From RPRB01 sp035543115 (lineage in GTDB: Bacteria; Myxococcota; Myxococcia; Myxococcales; Myxococcaceae): a stretch of 60,521 bases of DNA. The first letter of the stretch is position 1. Every line of letters begins with the position of its first letter. The stretch covers positions 1 through 60,521 of the forward strand of contig DATKKF010000099.1 of assembly GCA_035543115.1 (NCBI GenBank). Reading direction: 5' to 3'. The notes under the pieces are model-generated. The model was given only the letters and a program-made list of their open reading frames with translations, did not search any database and had not been told where the DNA came from. A program made the position numbers and the translations under genes. Of the stretch, positions 33,166-42,945 are shown piece after piece.

Positions 33166-35178
33166 CTACCCTTCCCCGGCGCGCACCAGGACGCGCAGCA
33201 CCTCCGCCACGCTCCAGGCCTGCGCCGGCGCGCCCACCGGACGGAACGGCGGCTCGGGCTCGAAGCACTCGGGCAACTGACCAAGGCACCCGGCCTCCAT
33301 CCGGGCGACCAGCGAGCCGATGGCCGCGCGGGCGCGGGCGCGGGTCTCCGCCGAGTCGCCGCGCACCGCGAAGAGCGCGTCCACGTAGGGGCCCACCAGC
33401 CACGGCCACACCAGCCCCTGGTGGTAGGCCGAGTCGCGCTCGGCGGGACCGCCTCGGTACGTAGAGCGGTATCCGGGGTCGCCGCGGGCCAGCGTCCGCA
33501 GCCCCACCGGCGTCACCAGCGCAGCCTCGACCGCCTCGAGCACCATCGCCCGGCGCCGCCCATCGAGCAGAGGGAACGGCAGCCCCACCGCGAACAGCTG
33601 GTTCGGGCGCAGCCGCGCGTCGGGGCCCTCGGGGAGGACGACGTCGAAGCAGCAGCGCCGCGCGTCGTTCCAGAAGGCCCGGTCGAACGCGCCGGCCACC
33701 AGATCCGCCTCGCGGCCGAAGGAGCGGGCCTGCGCCCCATCCCCGAGCTGGCGCGCCCAGCGCTCCGAGAGCCGGAGCGCGTTGTACCAGAGCGCGTTCA
33801 CCTCCACCGGCTTCCCGTGCCGCGGAGTCACCGGCACGCCGTTCACTCGCGCGTCCATCCAGGTGAGGTTCGTGCCCGGGCCACCAGCAACCAGCAGCCC
33901 GTCGCTCGGGTCCACGTGGATGCCGTGGTGGGTGCCCCGGAGGTGGGCGTCCACGATGGCGCAGGCCGCCGGGTAGAAGACGTCGCGGATGAATGCGGGT
34001 GAGCCGCCGGCCTGCTCCCAGGCGTGCACTGCCTGGAACATGAACAGCGTCGCGTCGACGGTGTTGTACTCGGCTGGCCCCCCCGCGTCGGGAAACCGGT
34101 TCGGGACCAGGCCACCGTCGAGGTGGGCGAGGAAACCTTCCAGGATCTCGCGCCCGAGCTCCAGCTGCCCGCGGGCGACCAGCAACCCGGGCAGGGAGAT
34201 CATCGTGTCCCGGCCCCAGTCGGTGAACCACGGGTATCCGGCGATGACGGTGGCCGAGCGGTCCGCACGCCGCACCAGGTACGCCTCGGCGGCACCTTCC
34301 AGCCGTGCGCGCCCCTCGGCGAGCTGGTCGGCACGGCGCACCGGCCCCGACGCCGATGGAGGACGGACCTCCGCCTCGGCGCGACGGAAGAGGCCACCCA
34401 GCGCCTGGAGGTCGGGCGAGGCCCCTGACTCCACCGTCGCCGCCACCACCGCCGGGCGCCCCGGCGCGACCTCCAGCTCGAAGCTGCCGGGAAGCAGCAG
34501 GTCCTCGCGGAAGTCGAGCCCCCGGTCGAGCTCCTCGAGGTACTCGACGTTCTCGTGCCACACCGGCGCGCCGGCAAAGGGGCCGCCCCGGTGGGCGATG
34601 CGCAGCGACGGCAGGCCCGCGTACGGCTGGAAGCGCACCACTCGCCCGTCCGCTGTCGGCTGCTCCTCGAACCCGGTCGAGGCGTCGGGGTTCCGGTGCG
34701 TGAGCCCGTGGTAGTCGCGAAACGCGAGCAGCGGCTCGACGCGCAGCCGCAGCGGCGCCGAGCTGGCGTAGCGCACGACGACGGTCTGCTCGCCGGGGAC
34801 GAGCAGCACCCGCCGCTCGACCTCGACGCCACCGACCGACCAGATCCACACCGGGCCGTCGTCGAGGGAGAAGCGAACCAGCAGGGTGTACCCGTCCGGG
34901 TACAGAGTGCTGGGGTACTGGTTGACCGAGAGCGGCACCGCACCCTCGCGCGTCAGCACGGTCTCCTCGAGGCGGGCGAGCGTCACCACCCGCTGGACCG
35001 GTGGATGGAGGCTCGCCACCAGCAGCCCGTGGTACCGCCGGGTGTTCGAGCCGGCCACGGTGCCCATCGCGAAGCCGCCGGTCCCGTTGGTGAGCAGCCA
35101 TTCCAGTCGTGAGGCGCGCGGGTACAGCGTGCACACCTCGCGAGGCAGCTCAATGGGCTCTGGTGAACGGACGGACAC
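33166..35178 (-). CDS. Glycogen debranching enzyme (amylo-alpha-1,6-glucosidase type)
   Basis: A 670-residue cytoplasmic enzyme of the archaeal-type GDE family (GH133-like). The N-terminal GDE_N domain (LEWLLTNGTGGFAMGTVAGS, NTRRYHGLLVASLHPP) precedes the (alpha/alpha)6 catalytic domain: YPWFTDWGRDTMISLPGLLV, AEYNTVDATLFMF, EVNALWYNALRLSERWA, RDSAYHQGLVWPWLVGPYVD. It hydrolyses alpha-1,6 branches in glycogen. The GTG at 35178, 26 nt after the amidohydrolase stop, has GGGAG about 5 nt upstream. The two genes are probably cotranscribed, though not obviously functionally linked. Confidence 0.92.
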   Translation of the reverse strand: MSVRSPEPIELPREVCTLYPRASRLEWLLTNGTGGFAMGTVAGSNTRRYHGLLVASLHPPVQRVVTLARLEETVLTREGAVPLSVNQYPSTLYPDGYTLLVRFSLDDGPVWIWSVGGVEVERRVLLVPGEQTVVVRYASSAPLRLRVEPLLAFRDYHGLTHRNPDASTGFEEQPTADGRVVRFQPYAGLPSLRIAHRGGPFAGAPVWHENVEYLEELDRGLDFREDLLLPGSFELEVAPGRPAVVAATVESGASPDLQALGGLFRRAEAEVRPPSASGPVRRADQLAEGRARLEGAAEAYLVRRADRSATVIAGYPWFTDWGRDTMISLPGLLVARGQLELGREILEGFLAHLDGGLVPNRFPDAGGPAEYNTVDATLFMFQAVHAWEQAGGSPAFIRDVFYPAACAIVDAHLRGTHHGIHVDPSDGLLVAGGPGTNLTWMDARVNGVPVTPRHGKPVEVNALWYNALRLSERWARQLGDGAQARSFGREADLVAGAFDRAFWNDARRCCFDVVLPEGPDARLRPNQLFAVGLPFPLLDGRRRAMVLEAVEAALVTPVGLRTLARGDPGYRSTYRGGPAERDSAYHQGLVWPWLVGPYVDALFAVRGDSAETRARARAAIGSLVARMEAGCLGQLPECFEPEPPFRPVGAPAQAWSVAEVLRVLVRAGEG

Positions 35179-35204
35179 CGGGGCTCCCGGGACGGTCGCG
35201 CGCG

Positions 35205-36569
35205 TCAGTGTGACGCGCCGCTCGAGCCCATGGAGATCGTCCCTGGAGTGGGACGGCCATTCCGGACCACCGTGCCACCCTTCATCACGAAGAAGAGCCG
35301 CTCCATGACCGCGATGTCCCGCGAGGGATCGCCCGGAACGGCCACCACGTCCGCCAGCTTGCCGGCCTCGAGCGTCCCGCGGTCTGCCACCCCGAGCAGC
35401 GCCGCGTTCACCGACGTCGCGGTGCGGACCGCCGCCAGCGGCTTCATCCCCGCCCGGACGAAGATCGCGAACTGGTTCAGCTGGGTGCCGTGCGGACACA
35501 CCGCCGCGTCGCTCCCGAAGGCAATGCGGGCCCCCTTGGCGACGGCGCGCTTCAGCGTCTCCTCCGCCTTGCCATCCGCGGCCGCCGCTTTCTCGATGAT
35601 GTGCGCCGGCGCCTTCGCCTCGCGCAGCCGGCTCATGATGCAGGGCAGCGGGGTGGGCACGAAGTAGGTTCCCTTCTTGCGCATCAGCTCGAACGCCTCG
35701 TCGTCGAGGAACGAGCCGTGCTCGATGGAGTCGATGCCGGCGCGGATGGCCCGCTTGGCTCCTTCGGCGCCATGGGCGTGCGCGGCCGTCTTCCGGCCGA
35801 GGGCGTGCGCCTCGTCGACCAGCGCGTCCAGCTCGGCCTGGGTGAGCTGCGGTGAGTCGACCTTGTCCGCCTCCGAGAGCACGCCGCCGGTGGCGCAGGT
35901 CTTGATGACGTCCGCCCCGTGCTTGGTGTCGAAGCGCACCGCGGCGCGGATCTCGTCCGGTCCGTTTGCCACGCCCTGCTCGGGACCGGGCTCCTTCAGC
36001 AGCTCGGGCCGGAACCCGCCGGTCCCATCGCAGTGCCCTCCCCGGGCGCCGATTGCGTTGATCGCCACCAGCATTCGCGGTCCGGGCACCTTCCCGGCGT
36101 TGATGGCGTTCCGGAGCCCGACGTCGATGAGGTCGCTCGAGCCGACGTCGCGGACGGTGGTGAAGCCGGCGAGCAAGGTGCGGCGCGCAAACTCGGTCGC
36201 GTCGATGGCCAGCTCCGGGATGGGCTTCTTGAGCTGGTCCAACTGGTCCTGCTTCCAGTCCAGGCTGGACTCGAAGCTCAGGTGGGTGTGCGCGTCGATG
36301 AGCCCGGGCAGCAGGGTGGCGTCGCCCAGGTCGATGACCTTCCCTCCCGGTGGCACCTCGACCCGCGCCCCGGCCCCGACGATGCGCCCGTCGCTGACCA
36401 CCACCACGCCGGGTGTCACCACGGCGTCTGACTTTCCGTCGTAGAGGCGAGCCGCGCGGAGCACGGTCACCGGCTCGGCAGCGGCGGCGCCGGCGCACCA
36501 GACCCCCACCAAGAGGTGAAAGGCGCGCAGGACTGGACGACCTGGGGGAGTGGGGAGCTCGAGGTGCAT
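35205..36569 (-). CDS. Secreted amidohydrolase (imidazolonepropionase/prolidase-like)
   Basis: A 454-residue metal-dependent amidohydrolase with a signal peptide ending near GAAAAEP. Metal-site motifs: GLIDAHTHLSF (HxH), carboxylated-Lys position in GADVIKTCATGG, His in TAAHAHGAEG and IEHGSFLDDEAF, and Asp in IAFGSDAAVCPHG. This set is typical of the subgroup including Xaa-Pro/Xaa-Arg dipeptidases and ochratoxinase-like amidases, which have binuclear centres. The mature enzyme should be periplasmic. The DoxX gene is divergent across 221 nt. The exact substrate is unknown. Confidence 0.87.
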   Translation of the reverse strand: MHLELPTPPGRPVLRAFHLLVGVWCAGAAAAEPVTVLRAARLYDGKSDAVVTPGVVVVSDGRIVGAGARVEVPPGGKVIDLGDATLLPGLIDAHTHLSFESSLDWKQDQLDQLKKPIPELAIDATEFARRTLLAGFTTVRDVGSSDLIDVGLRNAINAGKVPGPRMLVAINAIGARGGHCDGTGGFRPELLKEPGPEQGVANGPDEIRAAVRFDTKHGADVIKTCATGGVLSEADKVDSPQLTQAELDALVDEAHALGRKTAAHAHGAEGAKRAIRAGIDSIEHGSFLDDEAFELMRKKGTYFVPTPLPCIMSRLREAKAPAHIIEKAAAADGKAEETLKRAVAKGARIAFGSDAAVCPHGTQLNQFAIFVRAGMKPLAAVRTATSVNAALLGVADRGTLEAGKLADVVAVPGDPSRDIAVMERLFFVMKGGTVVRNGRPTPGTISMGSSGASH

Positions 36570-36790
36570 GCCGGATTCAAAGCACCTCCGGCCCCGGAAT
36601 GACTCGACGAAAGTCGTGAGCGACGCCCGGACCGCGGCGAGCTGTCACCCGGTGCTGACCGGCGGACGACTGGCCCGCCTTGGTTCCGCCTTGCATCGGC
36701 CCGGCGCCCGGGCCTCACCCTCCCCGAACGACGCCGGTAACCGCCCCGGCGTGCGCGCCGTACCGAGCATGTCCTCTCCAGGAGCCGACG

Positions 36791-37282
36791 ATGAGCCTCG
36801 AAGTCCTCCGCACCCGAACCCTCGCCACCCTCGGTCGCTTCTCCTGGGTTGGCCCTCTCGCCGTTCGTCTCTCGCTCGGCGCGGTCTTTCTCGGCACCGG
36901 CTGGGGCAAGCTGCACAACCTCGGTCAGGTGACGAGCTTCTTCACCGAGCTGGGAATCCCCTTCCCCGCGGCGAACGCGGCGATGGTCTCGGGGATCGAG
37001 CTGGTCGGCGGAACGCTGATCCTCCTGGGCTTGTTCACTCGCTTCGCCGCGCTCCCACTGATGGGGACGATGGTGGTCGCGATCCTCACCGCGAAGCGCC
37101 CGGAGATCGAGGGCATCCGGTCCCTGCTCGCCTTCGACGAGTCGCTGTACCTGGCGAGCTTCCTGTGGCTCTTCGTCGCCGGCGCCGGCAAGGTGTCGCT
37201 CGACGCGCTCATCTTCGGCCGCAGGTCGGCGCTGCCCGGTCCGCTCCTCCGCCCGGACCCGGTCGCCACCGAGCAGCGCTGA
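36791..37282 (+). CDS. DoxX family membrane protein
   Basis: A 163-residue four-helix membrane protein of the DoxX superfamily (VRLSLGAVFLGTGWGKLHNL, FFTELGIPFPAANAAMVSGI, ELVGGTLILLGLFTRFAALP). DoxX proteins take part in quinol or sulfur redox processes and frequently occur in DUF692/DUF2063 operons. Such an operon lies 4.7 kb upstream on the same strand, so a relocated link is possible but unproven. GGAG 6 nt before ATG 36791 supports the start. Confidence 0.87.
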   Translation: MSLEVLRTRTLATLGRFSWVGPLAVRLSLGAVFLGTGWGKLHNLGQVTSFFTELGIPFPAANAAMVSGIELVGGTLILLGLFTRFAALPLMGTMVVAILTAKRPEIEGIRSLLAFDESLYLASFLWLFVAGAGKVSLDALIFGRRSALPGPLLRPDPVATEQR

Positions 37283-37381
37283 CGAAGACGGGAGCAGGTC
37301 CGCCAGGCCTCCTCCGAGCGGGCGATCCGCCAGGCGAAGCAGCAGGCCGAGCAGACCACCCACGCGCTCTGGCCGTCGCAG

Positions 37382-38452
37382 TCATCCGGCCAGCAATGCC
37401 CGCACCCGCGCGGCATCCGCCACCAGCCAGCGGACGATCTCCGCGGCCGGACCGCGCCGGGCGAGCCGTGCTGCCTGTCCCGCCCAGAGCGAGAGCAGCT
37501 CGGCCCGTCCGGCGCGCGAGGCCGCCGCTCGCATCGGACGGGTGAGCGCGTTCTGCAGCGGGTAGGGGAGGATGGTCTCGGGCCGCTCCTCCGCCTCGGT
37601 GAGAAAGCGGTTCACCAGCCCGCGCGCGGCCCTGCCGGAGAAGGCGCGGGTGATGACCGTGCCGTCGTCGGTCGCCGCGAGCACCGCCTCCTTGTAGGCC
37701 GGAATCGCGCCACATTCGTCGGAGGCCAGGAATGCCGTCCCCAGCTGCACCCCCGCCGCCCCGAGCGCCTCGGCGGCAACCCAGCCCCGCCCATCCATGA
37801 TGCCCCCCGCGGCCACCACCGGGATCCGCACCGCGTCGGCGACCTGTGGCACCAGGGCCATCGTGCCCACCAGCCCGCGCTCGAAGCTGCCGACGAAGGT
37901 GGCGCGGTGTCCGCCCGCCTCGCTCCCCTGCGCGACCACCGCCTGGAAGCCTGCCGCCTCGATCCGGCGCGCTTCCTCCACGGTGTTCGCGGTCGCCACC
38001 CGCACCAGCCCCGCCCGTCTCACCCGCTCGAGCTGTGCCGCCGAGGGAATCCCGAAGGTCACGCTGAACACCGCCGCGCCGCTCTCGGCCACCGCCTCGA
38101 TCTGCGCATCCAGCGACCGCGTCGAGGGAGCGGGCGGCTCGGGCGGCGGAAGTCCGAGCTCCGCGTGGATCGGGCGGAGCAGCTCCAGGATCGGCCCGGG
38201 ATCCACCGCTGGCCCCTCCGGGACGTCGGCGAACAGGTTGATCCCGAAGGGCCGGTCCGTGCGGGCCCGCACCTCCCGGCTCCACTCGAGGATCTGCTCC
38301 GGCGTGGAGTACGCGCAGGCCAGGAACCCGAGCCCGCCGGCGCGGGAGACCTCGGCCGCCAGCGCCGGGGTGCTGGGCCCGCCGGCCATGGGTGCGCCGA
38401 GCAACGGATGCTCGATCCGGAGCAGGGAACACAGCTTCGCAGGTGCACGCAT
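37382..38452 (-). CDS. Nitronate monooxygenase-family FMN enzyme
   Basis: A 356-residue FMN-dependent TIM-barrel protein of the 2-nitropropane dioxygenase family. Motifs: LLGAPMAGGPSTPALAAEVS, GGLGFLACAYS, AVVAQGSEAGGHRATF (FMN phosphate and catalytic-His region), PVVAAGGIMDGRGWVAAEAL, GAAGVQLGTAFLASDE. It oxidises alkyl nitronates or acts as an NAD(P)H:quinone reductase, depending on class. GAGGAGG 6 nt before ATG 38452 fixes the start. It is convergent with DoxX, which ends 99 nt away. Confidence 0.9.
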   Translation of the reverse strand: MRAPAKLCSLLRIEHPLLGAPMAGGPSTPALAAEVSRAGGLGFLACAYSTPEQILEWSREVRARTDRPFGINLFADVPEGPAVDPGPILELLRPIHAELGLPPPEPPAPSTRSLDAQIEAVAESGAAVFSVTFGIPSAAQLERVRRAGLVRVATANTVEEARRIEAAGFQAVVAQGSEAGGHRATFVGSFERGLVGTMALVPQVADAVRIPVVAAGGIMDGRGWVAAEALGAAGVQLGTAFLASDECGAIPAYKEAVLAATDDGTVITRAFSGRAARGLVNRFLTEAEERPETILPYPLQNALTRPMRAAASRAGRAELLSLWAGQAARLARRGPAAEIVRWLVADAARVRALLAG

Positions 38453-38632
38453 CGGAACCTCCTCGTCGAGAGTTCAGCGAAGGCAGGTCCGGGTCGCGCC
38501 GCCACTCCACGACCGCCCCGAACCTCGTGCTACTCGTTTCCAGCAGAATGATCGCCGACCCGCCCGGCCTTCGCGCCACCACCGAGGCAGACCGCCCGGA
38601 GACGGCGCGCATCGGTTGAGCGCGCGGAGGGC

Positions 38633-40219
38633 TCAGTGCGCGCCCGCCGGGGCCCCGCCGGGCCGGTTCTTCTGGAGGAACAGGAGGATCAGCGGAACGA
38701 AGACCGCGGTGACGATCGCCAGGTCCTGGATGATCCGCCCGTACGAAAGCACCGCCGCCTGCTGCTGGATGGTCATGTACAGCGCCGCGTACGCCCGGCG
38801 TAGCGCCTCCGCCGGGCCAGCCGAAGCGAAGGTCTGCTGCAGCTGCGCCAGCCTCTCCTGGAGGTAGGGGTTGGAGGACGTCAGCCCGTCCACCAGCTGG
38901 TTCTGGTACGTCTGCGAGCGGCGAGCGAGCGTGGTGACGAAGAACGAGATGCCCACGCTCCCGCCGATGTTCCGCGCCAGGTTCATCAGCCCCGACACCT
39001 GGTTGTTCTGCTCGCGAGGCACGCCGATGTACGCCACGGTGTTGATCGGCACGAAGAGGAACGCCAGCGAGGCCGCCTGGTAGACCCGGTACATCGTCGC
39101 GGTGTGTGGATCGATGCCCAGGTTGATGCTGGTCATGTGCCACAGCGACAGCGAGAGCCCGGCGAACCCCAGGGTGATGAGGTACTTCGCCGGCACCCGC
39201 GACACCAGGAAGCCCACCAGCGGCATCATCGCCATGGTGGTGAAGCCGCCCGGTGAGAGGACCATTCCCGCCCGCTCGGCGGTATAGCCCATCAGCGTCT
39301 GCACGAACTGAGGGATGAGCACCGTGCTCCCGTAGAGCACCCCCCCCAGGGTGAACATCAGCGCGGCGCTGGTGGCGAAGTTGCGGTTCAGGAACAGCCG
39401 CACGTTCACGATGGGATTGGGGTGCACCCACTCCCAGACCACCGTCCCCACCATGCAGATGATCATCAGCATGGTGAAGACCACGATGAGGGGGGAGCTG
39501 AACCAGTCCTCCTGCTGCCCCTTGTCCAGGATGATCTGGAGGCTGCCGAAGGCCGCCGCCACCAGCGCGAGGCCGAGCCAGTCCACCTTCACCCCGCGGG
39601 ACTCCTCCTTCTCCTGCTCGAGCCACGGCGGGTCCTCGACCATGATCGAGCTGAGGATGAGCGAGACGATGCCCACCGGAACGTTGATGTAGAAGATCCA
39701 CCGCCAGCTGGCGTGATCGACGATGAGCCCGCCGAGCGTCGGCCCGATCGCCGGGGCGAACACCACCGCCAGCCCGTACATCGCGAAGCCCATCCCCCGC
39801 TGCCTCGGCTCGAAGGTGTCGGCGAGGATGCCCTGCTCGCTGGGGGCGAGCCCGCCTCCGCCGATTCCCTGGAGCACCCGGAAGAAGATCAGCGACTGGA
39901 GGTTGGGGGCGAACCCGCACAGCGCGCTGCTCACGGTGAAGAGCACCACGCAGGCCATGTAGAAGCGCTTCCGGCCCACCCGGCTGGAGATCCAGGCGCT
40001 GATCGGCAGCACCACCGCGTTGGAGACCAGGTACGAGGTCAGCACCCAGGTCGCCTCGTCCTGGCTCGCCGAGAGCCCCCCGGCAATGTGCGGCAGCGCC
40101 ACGTTGGCGATGCTGGTGTCCAGCACCTCCATGAAGGTGGCCAGGGTGACGGTCAGGCCCACCAGCCACGGGCTGTGGCTGGGGCGCCAGCTCACCTCCG
40201 GGTGGGCCTCTGCCGGCAT
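38633..40219 (-). CDS. emrB: DHA2-family multidrug efflux MFS transporter (EmrB-like)
   Basis: A 528-residue 14-helix drug:proton antiporter. Motif A-like (SSRVGRKRFYMACVVLF), motif D1 (ATFMEVLDTSIANVALPHIA) and motif C (YGLAVVFAPAIGPTLGGLI) identify the DHA2 family; the whole looks like EmrB/FarB. It works with the upstream membrane-fusion protein and TolC-like channel to expel hydrophobic compounds from inner membrane to outside. The ATG at 40219 is 4 nt after the TolC stop, so all three are cotranscribed. Confidence 0.92.
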   Translation of the reverse strand: MPAEAHPEVSWRPSHSPWLVGLTVTLATFMEVLDTSIANVALPHIAGGLSASQDEATWVLTSYLVSNAVVLPISAWISSRVGRKRFYMACVVLFTVSSALCGFAPNLQSLIFFRVLQGIGGGGLAPSEQGILADTFEPRQRGMGFAMYGLAVVFAPAIGPTLGGLIVDHASWRWIFYINVPVGIVSLILSSIMVEDPPWLEQEKEESRGVKVDWLGLALVAAAFGSLQIILDKGQQEDWFSSPLIVVFTMLMIICMVGTVVWEWVHPNPIVNVRLFLNRNFATSAALMFTLGGVLYGSTVLIPQFVQTLMGYTAERAGMVLSPGGFTTMAMMPLVGFLVSRVPAKYLITLGFAGLSLSLWHMTSINLGIDPHTATMYRVYQAASLAFLFVPINTVAYIGVPREQNNQVSGLMNLARNIGGSVGISFFVTTLARRSQTYQNQLVDGLTSSNPYLQERLAQLQQTFASAGPAEALRRAYAALYMTIQQQAAVLSYGRIIQDLAIVTAVFVPLILLFLQKNRPGGAPAGAH

Positions 40220-40223
40220 ACGG

Positions 40224-41534
40224 TCACCGGGCGGTGGTGGCGCGATCCAGCGACACCCGGGCGATGGTCCGCTCGTACTGCGCACGGGCCAGGTTGAGCT
40301 TGGCGGTGGTCAGCGCGGACTGCGCGTCGAGCAGGTCGGTGGTGGTCGCCGTGCCGGCCGAGACCTGGGCGCTGGTGACCCGGTACGCCTCCTCGGCGCT
40401 GGTGATGGCGGTCTCCGCGACCTCCACCGCCACGAACTGAGCGTCCAGCAGCGCGGCCTTGCTCGACACGTCGTAGGCCACCTGCTTCCGGGTGTTCTCC
40501 AGCAGCGAGGCCGCCGCGTCGGCCTGCCGCTGCGCGCTCTGCGCCGCATACCACTGCGTGCCCCAGGTGAAGAACGGCCAGCTGGTCACCACACCGATGA
40601 AGGAGCTGTTCTCGGGCTGGAAGATCTGCCCGCGCACGTTGCTGTAGGCGGCCTGCACGTCCACCTCCGGAAGCAGCTCCCACATCCGGGCCTGCCCGGT
40701 GGCCCGTGCCGCCTCGGCCTCCTTCTGTGCCCGGACGATCTCCGGCCGGTTCTGGAGCGCAAGGTTGATGAGCGCGTCACTCGAGCTTCCGGGCCGCACC
40801 GCCGCCTGCCGCTCGAGGTCCACCGGCTCCACGAACTCCAGCGAGGGGTCCTCGGGGTTGCGGGCGAGCAAGGTGAGCAGCGCCTGCCGCGAGGTCTGGG
40901 CCAGGGTGGCCGCCTGGATCCGCTGCTGCTGGGCATTGGCCACCGCGGTCTGGAAGCGGAGCAGGTCGGCCTTGGTGATGGTGCCGGCGTTGTAACGGGC
41001 CTGCGCGTCCTGCACCTGCTTCTGCAGCTGCTCGATGCTCGCCTCGGCGATGGCGATGCCCGCCCTGGCCTCGAACAATCTCAAGTACGTCGTGCGGACC
41101 TGCTCGGCGATCTGCGCCTGGGCGTCCGCCTGGTCCGCGCGGCTGGCGTCCGCCGAGGCGCTCGCCGCCTTGAGGTCCCGCTCGCGGTGGAGAAGCCCGA
41201 CGATCGGCTGCTGCGCGGCGACGGTGAAGACATTGCTGTTCACGTTGCGCGCCACCACACCCGGGCTCTGGGGAGCGAGCTGGATGACGAAGGGGCCGTC
41301 CCAGTGCTGCCAGGTGTCGCTGGCGTTGAGCGCGGGGAGCAGCCGGCCCCGGGCGCTGCGGGCGGTGTCCTCGGCCCCCTCGGCGCGATAGCGCACCGCC
41401 TTGAGCTGGTCGTTGACCCGCAGCGCCTCGTTCACCGCGTCGTCGATGGTGAGCGCCTGCGGGCCCTCGGCCAGCGCCGCCGGCGCGGCGAAGAGCGCGG
41501 CGAGGAGCGCGGCTGCAATGAGCGGTCGAATCAA
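40224..41534 (-). CDS. TolC-like outer-membrane efflux channel
   Basis: A 436-residue outer-membrane factor with a signal peptide (ALLAALFAAPAALA) and the two-repeat TolC fold, rich in long Ala/Gln coiled-coil helices (DAVNEALRVNDQLKAVRYRA, YNAGTITKADLLRFQTAVAN, SAGTATTTDLLDAQSALTTA). The YNAGTITKADLL and SAGTATTTDLL repeats mark each half. The likely start is TTG 41534, with GGAGGT 6-7 nt upstream; no ATG or GTG lies near the signal peptide. It forms the exit duct of the EmrAB-like pump. Confidence 0.9.
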   Translation of the reverse strand: MIRPLIAAALLAALFAAPAALAEGPQALTIDDAVNEALRVNDQLKAVRYRAEGAEDTARSARGRLLPALNASDTWQHWDGPFVIQLAPQSPGVVARNVNSNVFTVAAQQPIVGLLHRERDLKAASASADASRADQADAQAQIAEQVRTTYLRLFEARAGIAIAEASIEQLQKQVQDAQARYNAGTITKADLLRFQTAVANAQQQRIQAATLAQTSRQALLTLLARNPEDPSLEFVEPVDLERQAAVRPGSSSDALINLALQNRPEIVRAQKEAEAARATGQARMWELLPEVDVQAAYSNVRGQIFQPENSSFIGVVTSWPFFTWGTQWYAAQSAQRQADAAASLLENTRKQVAYDVSSKAALLDAQFVAVEVAETAITSAEEAYRVTSAQVSAGTATTTDLLDAQSALTTAKLNLARAQYERTIARVSLDRATTAR

Positions 41535-41557
41535 GGAGACACCTCCGGACCTGTCGG

Positions 41558-42805
41558 TCACTGGTTGACGTGCACGGTCACCACCACCGACTGGCCGGCG
41601 CGGAGGACCATGCTGGACGGGACGGCATCCAGCGCGATCCGCACCGGGATGCGCTGGGCCACCTTCACGAAGTTGCCCGTGGCGTTGTCGGGCGGGAAGA
41701 GCGAGAAGCGGGCGCCGGTGCCGCCCGAGAGGCTCTCCACCTTGCCGTGCAGCGTGCTGCCGTAGGTGTCCACCTCGACGTCCGCCGGCTGACCGAAGCG
41801 TATCTTCCCGATCTGCGTCTCCTTGAAGTTGGCGGTGACGTACTTCCGCACCGGCACGAACTGGGCGACCGTCTGACCGACCGAGAGCAGCGCCCCGGGG
41901 TGGGCGGTGATGCGGCTGACCGTCCCCTCGTCCGGGGAGACGATGCGGGTCCACTCGAGATTCAGGTTGGCGAGCGCCAGCGCGGCCTCGGAGCTCTTCA
42001 CCCGTGCGTGCTGGTAGGCGGCGTTGGCCTGGGCCACCGCGATGTTCGCCTCCACCGGCCGGCTCACCACCACCCGCCCCTCGGCCTCGTTCACCTGCGA
42101 CTGGGTCCGGCGGAGCTGATCCGCTGCGGCGCTGACTGCCGCCTGCGCCGCGGTCACCCCAGCCTGCGCGGAGGCGTACTGAGCCTGCCACTGATCGAAC
42201 TGCTGCTGCGGGATGGCGTTGGCCTTCTGCAGCTCCCGGGCGCGCTCGATGTTCGCCTGGGCGAGCTTGAGGTCCGACTCGCGGCTGAGCAGGGTGGCCC
42301 GTGCCTGCTCGAGCTGAGCTCGCGCGCCGGAGACCGAGCGGCCGGTGCCGGTGAGGTTCGCCTCGGCCTGGGTGAGCGCACCGTGCGCGCCTGCCGCGGC
42401 GATGGAGACCTGCGCGTCGGCCGCCTGGGCCTGGGCCCGAACGCTCTCCAGCTCGGCCGAGGCTTGCGCGACGCGGGCCTCGTAGTCCCGGTCGTCCAGC
42501 TGGAGGACCACGTCGCCCTTCTTCAGCCCCTGGTTCTCGGCCACCGGGACCGAGGCCACCAGCCCCGCGACGTGGGGCGCGAGCGGCACGACGTCGGCGT
42601 CGATCTGCGCGTCGTCGGTGCTCTCCTTCCCGGCGTTCAGCAGCAGATAGAGGAGCACCCCGAGGATCACCACCCCGGCCACGCCACCGATGATCAGCAG
42701 CGCCCGGCGTCTCTTCGCATCCGTCTTCGCCGGCGCCACGTCCGTGCCCTGCGCATCCCGCGCCGGGGCGTGCTCCGGCGCCCCTTCCATCGCGGCATCG
42801 GCCAT
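41558..42805 (-). CDS. emrA: Membrane-fusion protein (EmrA/HlyD family)
   Basis: A 415-residue periplasmic adaptor with one N-terminal membrane helix (ALLIIGGVAGVVILGVLLYL), a split lipoyl domain (DADVVPLAPHVAGLVASVPV; ITAHPGALLSVGQTVAQFVP), a long coiled-coil hairpin with repeated Ala/Gln/Arg helices between, and beta-barrel and proximal domains at the C-terminus (GQPADVEVDTYGSTLHGKVE). It bridges the MFS pump and TolC-like channel encoded downstream. It is the first gene of the operon, divergent from MarR. Confidence 0.92.
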   Translation of the reverse strand: MADAAMEGAPEHAPARDAQGTDVAPAKTDAKRRRALLIIGGVAGVVILGVLLYLLLNAGKESTDDAQIDADVVPLAPHVAGLVASVPVAENQGLKKGDVVLQLDDRDYEARVAQASAELESVRAQAQAADAQVSIAAAGAHGALTQAEANLTGTGRSVSGARAQLEQARATLLSRESDLKLAQANIERARELQKANAIPQQQFDQWQAQYASAQAGVTAAQAAVSAAADQLRRTQSQVNEAEGRVVVSRPVEANIAVAQANAAYQHARVKSSEAALALANLNLEWTRIVSPDEGTVSRITAHPGALLSVGQTVAQFVPVRKYVTANFKETQIGKIRFGQPADVEVDTYGSTLHGKVESLSGGTGARFSLFPPDNATGNFVKVAQRIPVRIALDAVPSSMVLRAGQSVVVTVHVNQ

Positions 42806-42945
42806 GTGCCTGTCTCCCTCGGGACCCCGACTGCGCGAGCGCTCGATAATGGCCACCGGGGAAGGTGGCAAGCAGGTCCTACGCAACTTAACTATCCCCT
42901 GCTCACTGGCTTGCCGAAGCTGAGCGCTCGAAGGGATTCGTCACC
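42806..42945. promoter_or_regulatory. Divergent emrA/marR promoter region
   Basis: A 140-nt intergenic stretch between the efflux operon and its likely repressor gene. It contains an AT-richer segment (CGCAACTTAACTATCCCC) lying between inverted 7-mers GGCAAGC (42867-42873) and GCTTGCC (42909-42915). A MarR dimer would be expected to bind near here. The exact operator cannot be fixed from one sequence. Confidence 0.35.

Noticed and set aside
33044..35134. A long frame on the same strand as the glycogen debranching enzyme
   Set aside because: It is Arg/Ala/Gly/Pro-rich and overlaps the debranching enzyme, whose catalytic motifs are intact in the other frame.
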